From Nostoc desertorum CM1-VF14 (lineage in GTDB: Bacteria > Cyanobacteriota > Cyanobacteriia > Cyanobacteriales > Nostocaceae): 48,906 bases of DNA. This document shows positions 42,058 to 48,906 of this stretch, piece by piece. The position numbers were made by a program, and so were the translations under genes. The notes beneath the pieces are model-generated. The model ran no database searches. It was not told where the DNA came from and saw only the letters and a program-made list of their open reading frames with translations. Numbering within the stretch: the stretch's first letter is position 1; every line of letters begins with the position of its first letter. The DNA lies in contig JAHHHR010000056.1 in NCBI GenBank assembly GCA_019359245.1, positions 1 through 48,906 on the forward strand. The letters run 5' to 3'.

Positions 42058-43593
42058 ATGACTATTGGTGTTTGGGTTCTCGGAGATCAACTTTGGGCTG
42101 GGCAGTCAGCGCTAGAGAGTTGCCTACAACAACACCAACAGACTCCTGTGATTTTTATCGAATCTCTTGCCCATGCGGGGCAACTTCCTTATCACTTGCA
42201 AAAACTGGTATTGGTCTGGTCAGCCATGCGTCACTTTGCTGCCGAATTGCGATCGCTTCGCTTCCCAGTAACATACGCTCAAAGCCAAGATTTCAATACA
42301 CCTTTACTCCAATGGATTGAACAATACCAAATTACCGAACTGCGGGTGATGACTCCAACAGATCGCCCTTTTGCTACATTAATTCAAAAGTTAAACTTGA
42401 CAATTCAAGTCACTTTTACACCAAATAACCGTTTTATCTGGAGTGATCAGGAGTTCATTGACTGGGCCAGTGGACGCAAACGCCTAATCATGGAGGACTT
42501 TTACCGCCAGGGACGAAAGCGGTTTAACATTCTCATGTCCGGCAACCAGCCTGTTGGTGGTCGATGGAACTTTGACAAACAAAATCGCAAACCACCAAAA
42601 GGCAAACTGACCTTACCCGAAGCTTTATGGTTTGAACCAGACTCAATTACACAAGATGTAATTGACTTCATTAAGCAATCTGAGGCATTCCAAGACAATC
42701 AAAGTTACTGGCAATTAGAACCCTTCTGCTGGGGTGTAACGCGACAGCAAGCACTACAAGTAATGAAGTTTTTTATCGAAACACGTTTGTCTTCATTCGG
42801 GCCATACCAGGACGCGATGGCGACTGGCGAACAGACAATGTGGCACGCGATGCTTTCTCCCTATCTCAATATTGGATTGCTTCATCCCTTGGAAGTTGTT
42901 CAGGCGGCACAACTTGCATATTTAGACAACAGCAGCGACTGGGAGCTAAACAGCATTGAAGGCTTTATCCGTCAGGTGCTTGGCTGGCGAGAGTATATGC
43001 ACGGTGTTTATATTTACCTAGATGATGACTATTCAGAACGTAACTGGTTTAACCACACTCATCCACTACCTACTTTTTATTGGACTGGCGATACACAGAT
43101 GAATTGTCTGCACCAAATTCTAACTCAGGTTAAACAAATAGGTTATGCTCATCATATTCAACGGTTGATGGTGTTGAACAACTTTGCTTTGATTGCAGGT
43201 ATCTCCCCCCAAGAACTTGAAGACTGGTTTCATGCTGCTTTTATTGATGGCTACGATTGGGTAATGCAAACCAATGTCATTGGTATGGGGCAGTTTGCTG
43301 ATGGTGGAATGATTGCATCTAAGCCTTATGCTGCTTCTGCTAACTACATCAACAACATGAGCGACTATTGTAAGAATTGTGCTTATAATCATCGCCAGCG
43401 CAGTACGGATGATGCTTGTCCTTTCAACTTTTTTTATTGGGACTTTCTGGCTCGTCATTATGACTTGCTCAAAAACCAGCCACGCATGACTCAAATCTTG
43501 CGTAACTTAGAGCGAATCTCTTTTGATGAGCTTCAAATAATCCGTTCTAAGGCTTCAGATTGGCACACCACACAATCAGAAACCGTTAACTAA
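42058..43593 (+). CDS. FeS-type bacterial cryptochrome / (6-4) photolyase
   Basis: 511 residues from ATG 42058 (agagggagcaaggg upstream; an in-frame ATG at 42025 is less likely). The N-terminal domain (VWVLGDQLWAGQSALESCLQ) is that of PhrB-like proteins. FAD-domain motifs include WHAMLSPYLNIGLLHPLEV, FIRQVLGWREYMHGVY and DGYDWVMQTNVIGMGQFADG. Cys350, Cys438, Cys441 and Cys454 (MNCLHQ; YCKNC; DACPF) occupy the same numbers as the four [4Fe-4S] ligands of Agrobacterium PhrB. The enzyme repairs (6-4) photoproducts with light, using FAD, a lumazine antenna and the iron-sulfur cluster. All visible catalytic regions are intact. Confidence 0.93.
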   Translation: MTIGVWVLGDQLWAGQSALESCLQQHQQTPVIFIESLAHAGQLPYHLQKLVLVWSAMRHFAAELRSLRFPVTYAQSQDFNTPLLQWIEQYQITELRVMTPTDRPFATLIQKLNLTIQVTFTPNNRFIWSDQEFIDWASGRKRLIMEDFYRQGRKRFNILMSGNQPVGGRWNFDKQNRKPPKGKLTLPEALWFEPDSITQDVIDFIKQSEAFQDNQSYWQLEPFCWGVTRQQALQVMKFFIETRLSSFGPYQDAMATGEQTMWHAMLSPYLNIGLLHPLEVVQAAQLAYLDNSSDWELNSIEGFIRQVLGWREYMHGVYIYLDDDYSERNWFNHTHPLPTFYWTGDTQMNCLHQILTQVKQIGYAHHIQRLMVLNNFALIAGISPQELEDWFHAAFIDGYDWVMQTNVIGMGQFADGGMIASKPYAASANYINNMSDYCKNCAYNHRQRSTDDACPFNFFYWDFLARHYDLLKNQPRMTQILRNLERISFDELQIIRSKASDWHTTQSETVN

Positions 43594-43630
43594 TAGTGTA
43601 AAATAACATTCGCAATTATTCCAGGCTGGC

Positions 43631-43680
43631 AATCGTAGGCTATCAAGGGGTGGTTGTGGCAAGGGCAAGGGAGGCGATCG
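43631..43680 (+). repeat. Dispersed repeat fragment (caatcgtaggct type), copy 1
   Basis: The stretch gcaatcgtaggctatcaagg, then ggttgtggcaagggca, resembles 44974-45008 (gcaatcgtaggctgtggagg, then ggttgtaacaagggca) and more distantly 46776-46800. It lies in the gap after the photolyase gene. Confidence 0.5.
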
Positions 43681-43697
43681 CATATACGACGCACTCA

Positions 43698-44111
43698 TCA
43701 CCTTTCATCCCGCAACCACTCTAACCCAGTTCTCAACGCCGCCTCCGCCGTGTAATAAATCTTTTGTTCCCCGAATATCCCACCTGTGCGGCTGATGATA
43801 CGGAATTCCCAGCATTGACTAGGAGTGTAAAAAACTATCAGGGTGCTGCCTTTAATACAGATGACTTCATCAACCTTAATTTTGGACATTGCCTGGTGTA
43901 AGGATGCGGCATGTGCAATTGTCTTCGATTTTGCAATTAAGTGACACAAATCTGCGATGCGTAACTCTTTCACCCAGCGCTGTCGTTGTGCTTTAGTATA
44001 TCCATTAGCTTGAGCAATGTATGCCTCAAAGTCTGCAATTGCTCCTTTGGTATCACCTGTCAACGCTCTGGCTAACCCACTGCTGTCTTGGATGCCGCGA
44101 TCATTTGGCAA
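43698..44111 (-). pseudogene. Remnant: WD40-protein C-terminal TPR segment joined to a small conserved domain
   Basis: 137 codons. The first part (GLARALTGDTKGAIADFEAY, then AQRQRWVKELR) is the C-terminal TPR-like end found after WD40 domains in cyanobacteria. The second part (MSKIKVDEVICIKGSTLIVF, then YTPSQCWEFRIISRTGGIFG and YYTAEAALRTGLEWL) looks like a separate small cyanobacterial protein; its internal Met (about 43889) may still be a start. The 5' end overlaps the stop of the WD40 part by 11 bases in another frame. This suggests a frameshifted fusion of two genes. Confidence 0.5.
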
Positions 44112-44640
44112 AGTAGTCGTTCAGACATGGGCAACCGCGAGATAACGAAACATCTAAATCGTCAATTCGCCATACTCTAGCTGTATTGTCAGCAGATGCA
44201 GTGACAATGCGTTTTCCATCCCAACTAAAAGTCGCGCTTATAACAACATCGGTATGCCCTTTAAGCAAGGCAATTCCTTTTCCTGTTATCTCCCACACCC
44301 TCGCTGTATTGTCTAAACTTGCAGTGACAATGCGTTTTCCATCCCGACTAAAACTTGCGCTCCTAACAGCATTGGTATGCCCTTTAAGTAAAGCAATTTC
44401 TTTTCCTGTTATCTCCCACACCCGCGCTGTATTGTCAACAGATGCGGTGACAATGCGTTTTCCATCCAAACTAAAACTCGCGCTAGCAAGAGGTTGGGTA
44501 TGCCCTTTAAGTAAAGCAATTTCTTTTCCTGTTATCTCCCGCACCCTCGCTGTATTGTCAACAGATGCGGTGACAATGCGTTTTCCATCTGGACTAAAAT
44601 CGTCCAGGGCAGCACTTGAAAAGGGAAATAAAATAGGGGA
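44101..44640 (-). pseudogene. WD40-repeat protein, 5'-truncated
   Basis: Four near-identical WD40 units, 123 bases (41 residues) each, read FSxDGKRIVTASxDNTARVW, then EITGKEIALLKGHT. The frame extends up to about 44640 without a start codon; the usual N-terminal membrane and TIR/caspase or AAA part is missing. The end, RIDDLDVSLSRGCPCLNDYF, is the common WD40 exit segment of cyanobacterial proteins, but the following TPR part is in another frame. The high DNA identity between units points to recent expansion or gene conversion. Confidence 0.75.
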
Positions 44641-44679
44641 CTTTTAAAGTGTTGTCCCTTGGTTTATCTAGAAGTTTGG

Positions 44680-44735
44680 TATGTAATATTCTTCAGCTTA
44701 AGTTTTGTGATTTACGGAAAAAGAGCGAAAAACTT
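44680..44735 (+). repeat. Dispersed direct repeat, copy 2
   Basis: Same sequence type as 39908-39963 (tatgtaatattcttcagc to gagcgaaaaacttt), in the same orientation. Confidence 0.6.
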
Positions 44736-44765
44736 TTAAAGCTGCACTATGCAAGGATTAGACGC

Positions 44766-45010
44766 AATCAACCAAGCCCAATGCAACACCCTTATACCAA
44801 TTTTTTATGAAGTTGCATAGAATGAGAAAGCTAAAACCTTTGCTTGGCAAACCTTTCACCCTTCTCCTGTTTCATGCAGCTTCACAATAATTTGGTATTA
44901 GCTGAATGCGTGTTAACCAATGGTTATCAAAATTTAGTCAAGAATAAACGCACCATTACCCCAAGGAGCAATCGTAGGCTGTGGAGGGCGGTTGTAACAA
45001 GGGCACAGAA
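44766..45010 (+). repeat. Long dispersed repeat, copy 2, carrying a MITE
   Basis: The segments accaagcccaatgcaacac (44771 on), ttaaccaatggttatcaaaa and cgcaccattaccccaagg resemble 46681-46778 in the same order and direction, but here 103 bases with inverted ends are inserted between them. The end gcaatcgtaggctgtgg also matches 43631-43647. Confidence 0.6.
44795..44897. mobile_element. MITE-like insertion, 103 bp, 24-bp inverted ends, TTA duplication
   Basis: The ends taccaattttttatgaag and taccaaattattgtgaag (complement of the right end) match at 20 of 24 positions. TTA stands on both sides (44792-44794, 44898-44900). The related repeat at 46.7 kb lacks the insert. No coding capacity. It may belong to a known Nostoc MITE family, which I cannot check here. 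Confidence 0.7.
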
Positions 45011-45032
45011 GAGGCGGGGGCGGCGAGAAGCG

Positions 45033-45062
45033 TTCGCGAAGCGTCTCGAAGAGAAGCTTAGG
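45033..45062. repeat. Small dispersed repeat (gcgttcgcgaagcgtctcg type)
   Basis: gcgttcgcgaagcgtctcg plus aagagaagc is a variant of a small repeat abundant in Nostoc intergenic DNA. Another partial unit, cgcgaacgcctacgac, lies at 45097-45112. Confidence 0.55.
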
Positions 45063-45356
45063 CTTTTGGCGATCGCTTTATTAGGTGGGCGGATACGCGA
45101 ACGCCTACGACAAGCGCACTTTCATAAAATACTCTACTGAATTATCCACTTGGGCAGAGTATATAAAAACCAATGCTTGGTTTACTAGCTTTAACTTATA
45201 TAAAAGTAATTATTTATACGCCTATAAAAGGACTGCATTTATTTCGACCGACTTTCTATAATTAATTACGGTATTTTATTGAAATCGTCTTTTTTGGGAA
45301 TTTTAGGAACTCTTGCTGTATCTGTTACTGTTATTTACTCTTTGATTATAAATTAA

Positions 45357-45842
45357 ATGAAATTTTATTATTCTCTAGCTCCAGCATTAATAGGTGTATC
45401 AATTGCTTTTGTACAACCTCAAAATGCTTTTGCACTCTCCTCAGCCGAAATTGCTAAAGTTGCCAAAGCTATTACTGTAGAAATTGATAATTATGATAGT
45501 TCTGGTACTGAAGCCACTAAACGAGTCAATACCTTTTTGAGACTCTCAGCTAAAACTGGGGCAGATGTGGGCGTTAGTACACCTAAGATACCAACAGCCA
45601 CAGTACCGAAAGCTGATGACTTCTATATTCAGGCTGGGGATAAGTACAAAAAAGGAGACTTGCAAGGGGCGATCGCCGATTTCAACCAAGCCATCAAGAT
45701 TAATCCTAACTTTGCCAATACCTATTACAACCGGGGTATTGCCCGCTCTGAATTAAGAGACAAACAAAGGGCAATCACCGATTATAACTAAGCCATCAAG
45801 ATTAATCCTAACGATGCCCTAGCCTACAGCAGACGGAAACCT
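45357..45842 (+). pseudogene. Trypsin-like protease-TPR gene with internal deletion and stop
   Basis: ATG 45357 starts a signal peptide (SLAPALIGVSIAFVQPQNAF) and then SSAEIAKVAKAITVEIDNYD, the usual opening of cyanobacterial HtrA/trypsin-like proteins. The next residues jump to VNTFLRLSAKTGADVGVSTP, which normally closes that protease domain, so most of the protease, with its His-Asp-Ser triad, is missing in frame. A TPR unit follows (GDLQGAIADFNQAIKINPNF). A TAA at 45789-45791 replaces the Gln codon in the next DYNQAIKINP unit, and TPR coding continues for about 15 codons. A short exported TPR protein of 144 residues could still be made. Confidence 0.7.
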
Positions 45843-45997
45843 TGGGAAACAATAATATCCTCTACGCTTGTTGCGTCTATTTATATAGCTCAACCCTTGA
45901 TCTTCGGAAAAATATCACCAAATCGACAGAACCATCTGCTTTAGCTGGCAAGATATAATCGTAATGAAAGTTAACATTGTTAAATATATCTTCAATT

Positions 45998-46261
45998 ATG
46001 TTTCCTAACCTTGTGGAAGATACCAAAGAATACTGGTGCAAGTTAAATGAGTTAGAAGTTGCTTACCAAAAAGGTGAAGTCTCTATTGAAGAGGTAGATG
46101 CGAGGGTTAAATTGCTGATGACTGAATTAGGTAAAAGTCGCCAGGCAGCATTAAACTACGTTTTGAATAGCTTTTACCATCTTTTGAATGAGCAAGGAGA
46201 AGCAATTGTTGGTATAGCAATTTTAGGAGTCATTAGCTACGCTTGGGTGGTTCTCAGCTAA
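45998..46261 (+). CDS. Small membrane-anchored hypothetical protein, 87 residues
   Basis: Start at ATG 45998 (an in-frame TTG at 45977 is an alternative; neither has a strong ribosome site). Residues 1-55 are helical and charged (VEDTKEYWCKLNELEVAYQK; EEVDARVKLLMTELGKSRQA). The C-terminus is one hydrophobic helix (AIVGIAILGVISYAWVVLS), which fits a tail-anchored membrane protein. Family not recognised. Confidence 0.5.
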   Translation: MFPNLVEDTKEYWCKLNELEVAYQKGEVSIEEVDARVKLLMTELGKSRQAALNYVLNSFYHLLNEQGEAIVGIAILGVISYAWVVLS

Positions 46262-46380
46262 GTAGGCGGCTAGAATAAAATGTAAGATAAAAGAGATTTG
46301 TTCTTTGTAGAGGGGCAATATTGCTAATGTCTGCACCCATAAAGATAAATTGGCAATGTTCTAGATCGGTTGCTATGTCC

Positions 46381-46600
46381 TTAAACTAGTAAACCAAACT
46401 CATAGCGGTTGATGAATAAACCTATAACTATGCCGTACATCTCCTCTGTTTTAGAAAAGCAAATTGTCTTCCGAGCTAGCTGTTTGATTCTTGTTCTTAA
46501 TCTCAAGTGCTTCTGTTCAATTCGTTGAATCTTCTGTTTAACTATCTCATGACGCTGTGCTGGTAAATGTCGTTCATAGGCTCTCGACCCATCTAATCAA
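46381..46600 (-). pseudogene. C-terminal remnant of an IS1-family transposase
   Basis: On the minus strand one reads GSRAYERHLPAQRHEIVKQK, then IQRIEQKHLRLRTRIKQLAR, then KTICFSKTEEMYGIVIGLFI and a stop at 46383-46381. The IERKHLxLRTRIKRLxRKTICFSKS block with the catalytic Glu is the IS1-family C-terminus. The first part of the gene and clear element ends are missing. Confidence 0.7.
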
Positions 46601-46895
46601 TTAGAAAGTTCGAGATGTGAAATGAAATGCTCCCAAACTAGCGGACTGAATGGTGCTATCAAACTGCTATAACTTAATAAACCAAGCCCAATACAACCCC
46701 ATCATTTGTATGCCTGTAAACCAATGGTTATTAAAACTTGGTTAAACATGAATGCACCATTACCCCAAGGTAGCGATCGCACGGCTATGGAAGGAGATTG
46801 TTAATCACCATTGGTGACGGGCGATAAGCTTTCGCCTAAGCATAAAGGGGATCGCTTACTCCTGCTTTGGACACATAAACAACGCAGAGTTAAAC
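46601..46895. other. Non-coding stretch with a repeat copy
   Basis: Bases 46678-46800 are the MITE-free copy of the long dispersed repeat at 44766. A small repeat unit with ggcgataagctttcgcc lies at 46829-46845. No gene. Confidence 0.55.
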
Positions 46896-47400
46896 TTACT
46901 TCCTAAGACAGTTGAGCAAGCGTAATGTAGCTGCTGCGGCATAATTACGCCGTGTCCCAAGATTGGGAGAAAAGGCATTTCCAGTTTCGTTGACGGGAGT
47001 TGCAACACCGCAATAGACAGACATCTCTGTAATTGGTTTTTTCGCCCAATGGTTAGATATATCCTAGAACGGCAAAACTAACTGGAGAGGTGAGACTAAA
47101 GGCTTAATTACGTATGCGTCTTAGAAAATATCAAACGAGTTTACTATGCTTCCAACCTAACTCTAGCAAGTTTTACCGCTCTAGGATATATCACTGAACA
47201 CTATTGCTTGCTGCTTGTTTATTAGGGCTGAAATTCCTCCACCCTCATCAGCATATTGGATGGCTTTACGCAATACTGCCATCAACTCAGCACGGGTTAC
47301 TGTTTGGCTAGGACGAAAAGGGGTAAAAGTAGCGAAGACACTGTTGGCGAAATATTGCTTAACATTAAAAAGTGATAAAAACCAATCAATTTGGCAATTT
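46896..47400 (-). pseudogene. SLH-domain protein 3' remnant, interrupted by a MITE
   Basis: The segment to the right of the MITE encodes FANSVFATFTPFRPSQTVTR, then AELMAVLRKAIQYADEGGGI and up to AIVFSD. The segment to the left continues ISNHWAKKPITEMSVYCGVA, then AFSPNLGTRRNYAAAATLRL and LNCLRK with a stop at 46896. Together they form typical S-layer-homology units of a cyanobacterial protein (FSDxxxHWA; TRAELMAVLRK). Removing the 121-bp insert and one target copy gives the frame VFSDISNHWA. Upstream of about 47390 the homology ends, so the gene is also 5'-truncated. Confidence 0.7.
47064..47184. mobile_element. MITE-like insertion, 121 bp, with 8-bp target duplication
   Basis: The ends ctagaacggcaaaact and ctagagcggtaaaact (complement of the right end) match at 14 of 16 positions. 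The flanks 47056-47063 and 47185-47192 are both gatatatc, an 8-bp target duplication. Removing the insert restores an SLH reading frame. No coding capacity. Confidence 0.8.
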
Positions 47401-47438
47401 GGAGAAATCGTGACTTCTTGCAGCAGTTTTGGCAGCAA

Positions 47439-47693
47439 TCAGAAACTGTCAACCAGATGTTTTATTTCTTGAATAAATCGATTAAGTGCTTTGTGTGCTG
47501 CTTTGTAAGCTGAAGCTTGCCGTCCCAACTTCAATTCAAATAAAATGCGATCGCGTATCGCCTCAAAATCTACAACGTCATGCACAAAGTTAATGGCTGA
47601 CCGTTCCTTAAGCTCTAAATTTTCTTTTTGAAGATTCTGTACTTGGGCAATGAGTCTCTCCATTTCCTGGTCGTACCGTGTAATACTCGGCAA
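47439..47693 (-). CDS. Small coiled-coil hypothetical protein
   Basis: 84 residues if TTG 47693 is used; ATG 47663 (MERLIAQVQNLQKENLELKE) is an alternative. The N-terminal half is a coiled coil. The rest (DFEAIRDRILFELKLGRQAS; AAHKALNRFIQEIKHLVDSF) is helical. The family is not recognised, and it may be a remnant, because the surrounding region is decayed. Confidence 0.4.
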   Translation of the reverse strand: MPSITRYDQEMERLIAQVQNLQKENLELKERSAINFVHDVVDFEAIRDRILFELKLGRQASAYKAAHKALNRFIQEIKHLVDSF

Positions 47694-48263
47694 TGGTTCA
47701 AAAAAATCCTGTGAATTAGAAGTAGGCTAGACCGTGCCAATTTGGGAGTTTTGTACGCTAAGAAATCAGATTAATCGCCAAAAGCCTTGCCATTAAAGAT
47801 TTTTAGCGTTCAACTATCTTGGAATTTTTTAACGTTCATTGGTCTTAAATACAAAAAAATTCATTCGGATGACACTTTCTGAAACTATTGATAGTTAAGA
47901 GTTTCAGGTTTTTGAGGTTTTCTTAGCGTACAAATTTTCCGTTTGGGCACAGTCTAGCCCATCACGCCGCGACGCTCACCACTCTTGCCCAAAGTATTGC
48001 CCCTCTGCTCCAACACCGATCGCAAGCAGAGGCTAAAAATGCTTTTAAAAACCTCAAAGTAAGAAACTTTAGAACTTAGATTTTTACTTGGGTTGCCACA
48101 GTGGAGTGATATCAAGGTTTACAGCAGCAGATACGGCATTTCTAACCTACATCAGTACGGTTTACACCCTTTAATTTTTGTAAATTTATTGTAACATTTA
48201 TTTATATAAAGCAATATTTGCTTAACTTAGCAAACTCAAATAAAAGAGTAGGTAATAAAAGCG
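47694..48263. other. 570-base region upstream of nblA
   Basis: No gene. An 8-bp stem (cctctgct 48002-48009 / agcagagg 48025-48032) lies in the middle, and aacctcaaagtaagaaac and gtttcagg-like short inverted pieces surround it. The AT-rich last 100 bases should hold the nblA promoter. I did not find a clean NtcA site (GTA-N8-TAC). Confidence 0.4.
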
Positions 48264-48461
48264 ATGAATCAACCCATTGAATTATCTTTAGAACAAGAAT
48301 TTAGCCTTAGAACTTTCGCAGACCAAGTGAAGCAGATGTCTCGTGAACAAGCTCAAGAATTTTTGCAGATGCTGTATAAGCAGATGATGATAAGGGAAAA
48401 GACTTACCAAGAACTGCTCAAATATCAATGGGAAGTTGGTTCAGGCTCAATCTTGGGTTAA
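48264..48461 (+). CDS. nblA: NblA, phycobilisome degradation protein
   Basis: 65 residues, the normal NblA size. MNQPIELSLEQEFSLRTFAD is followed by QVKQMSREQAQEFLQMLYKQ and MMIREKTYQELLKYQWEVGS. The two-helix pattern with the central MSREQAQxFLxxLYxQMMxREKxYxxLLK is diagnostic. NblA binds phycobiliproteins and recruits a Clp protease, so that phycobilisomes are broken down during nitrogen or other nutrient starvation. The start is preceded by gagtaggtaataaaagcg, a moderate ribosome site. Its stop codon overlaps the stop of a small convergent frame on the other strand. Confidence 0.97.
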   Translation: MNQPIELSLEQEFSLRTFADQVKQMSREQAQEFLQMLYKQMMIREKTYQELLKYQWEVGSGSILG

Positions 48462-48622
48462 AACAAACTTGCTCCCGTCAACTGTAGAAAGAGCCAACAC
48501 TGGTAAGCCCAAGCTGTATTTTCAGCATTGCTCCCCTTGCAACCTTGAATAGCAGCACTTTCTAGCTGGGTGAGTGTTTGGGGAATATCAAAGGATACTA
48601 TGTCAATTACTTGTGTGATCAT
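48458..48622 (-). CDS. Small hypothetical protein convergent with nblA, 54 residues
   Basis: The frame runs from ATG 48622 (aaaagag upstream) to TAA at 48458. It reads MITQVIDIVSFDIPQTLTQL, then ESAAIQGCKGSNAENTAWAY and a hydrophobic QCWLFLQLTGASLF end. It overlaps the nblA stop by 4 bases. The sequence looks protein-like, but I do not recognise it; it could be the end of a larger lost gene. Confidence 0.35.
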   Translation of the reverse strand: MITQVIDIVSFDIPQTLTQLESAAIQGCKGSNAENTAWAYQCWLFLQLTGASLF

Positions 48623-48663
48623 CTCTTTTGTGCTAGCAAGTCACCAATGACCATGAAAATTGC

Positions 48664-48697
48664 AAATCCCTCAAAACGTGGGCGCTTAGAGGGATTT
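48664..48697. terminator. Hairpin (aaatccctc / gagggattt)
   Basis: A perfect 9-bp stem with a 16-base loop followed by T on the plus strand. It stands between two minus-strand small frames, so it may end transcription of the one at 48733-48837. Confidence 0.45.
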
Positions 48698-48732
48698 TGA
48701 GTATTGATATTTGGTATTGGGTTTTTTGACAG

Positions 48733-48837
48733 CTAGGTTAAATTATCTGCTTTCTTAACGGCTGACTTTAACTCTTCAAGGGAGCAACGCGATTTTGTGA
48801 GGTCGGCCAAAAAAGGTGCGATCGCTAAAACTTGCAT
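48733..48837 (-). CDS. Possible very small protein, 34 residues
   Basis: ATG 48837 reads MQVLAIAPFLADLTKSRCSL and EELKSAVKKADNL before TAG. An in-frame TTG at about 48861 could lengthen it. It is amphipathic and protein-like, and a hairpin terminator follows. No family is recognised; the evidence is weak. Confidence 0.25.
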   Translation of the reverse strand: MQVLAIAPFLADLTKSRCSLEELKSAVKKADNLT

Positions 48838-48906
48838 TTCTGTATGAGGTAATTTTATTTGCAATTAGAATACGTAATTGCACGATAAATCATCTTGATG
48901 AGATAT

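Larger units (their letters stand above)
44641..45356. other. 715-base non-coding region built of repeats
   Basis: It contains dispersed repeat copy 2 (44680-44735), a MITE-like insertion (44795-44897), a repeated segment shared with 46678-46800, and small dispersed repeats (45033-45062). A 98-codon frame at 44844-45140 crosses the MITE and the repeats and is not a gene. Confidence 0.6.

Noticed and set aside
44186..44647. 153-codon plus-strand frame with repeats
   Set aside because: It is antisense to the WD40 repeats; its repetitiveness comes only from theirs.
44844..45140. 98-codon plus-strand frame with Arg-rich end
   Set aside because: It crosses a MITE end and small dispersed repeats, so it is a chance frame.
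45279..45356. Possible 25-residue membrane peptide (TTG start) before the protease-TPR pseudogene
   Set aside because: A TTG start, no ribosome site and very AT-rich DNA make a hydrophobic chance frame likely.
1..48906. tRNA, rRNA, tmRNA, CRISPR arrays, riboswitches
   Set aside because: None was recognised by reading; a covariance-model search would be needed to exclude small RNAs.

Overview
The window comes from a filamentous, Nostocales-type cyanobacterium (Nostoc or a close relative). The evidence is the frequent HIP1-like octamer gcgatcgc, an nblA gene, a giant kinase/ATPase/GAF-PAS signalling protein, DUF1822/DUF928/CHAT families, and many small dispersed repeats and insertion sequences. 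No rRNA, tRNA or CRISPR array was recognised.

Layout. (1) 1-6367, minus strand: a trifunctional Ser/Thr kinase / P-loop ATPase / GAF-PAS histidine kinase that runs off the left edge. (2) About 7.0-19.9 kb: a plasmid- or phage-like accessory island. It has an XRE regulator with a palindromic intergenic operator candidate, a string of small overlapping hypothetical genes (one DUF1392), an MT-A70 N6-adenine methyltransferase, an Rpn/PD-(D/E)XK-type protein, a DUF5131 (Gp37/Gp68) protein, a helix-turn-helix replication-type protein, a DnaB-like helicase and a C5-cytosine methyltransferase. The replication-type gene is split by a 1511-bp IS4-family element with 20-bp inverted ends and a 10-bp target duplication; removing the element restores the reading frame exactly. 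The island's right end runs directly into the 5' remnant of an RTX (Ca-binding repeat) gene. (3) 19.8-22 kb, minus strand: RTX remnant, a parvulin-type peptidyl-prolyl isomerase and a PPC-domain protein, which look like parts of a protein-export locus.

(4) 22.5-36.8 kb, plus strand: sigma-70-like factor, DUF1822, CHAT-CHASE2 membrane protein, DUF928, (IS5 inside an IS110 relic), a secreted protein, a filamentous-haemagglutinin TpsA exoprotein and a TPR-CHAT protein. Both CHAT proteins keep the His/Cys dyad. I read this as a candidate protease-controlled surface-adhesin system with its own sigma factor. It is bracketed by inverted copies of a sequence of about 150-285 bp. Just outside the right copy is a small peptide gene with a double-glycine leader (bacteriocin-like), then a decayed copy of the end of the adhesin gene, a DM9-repeat secreted protein and another secreted protein.

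(5) 39.5-48.9 kb: a repeat-rich, decaying region. It holds a perfect 44-bp palindrome, a ribbon-helix-helix protein, a frameshifted dinB, an intact iron-sulfur photolyase/cryptochrome with all four cluster cysteines, WD40, protease-TPR and SLH pseudogenes, an IS1 remnant and two MITE-like insertions with identifiable target duplications. It ends with an intact nblA (phycobilisome degradation).
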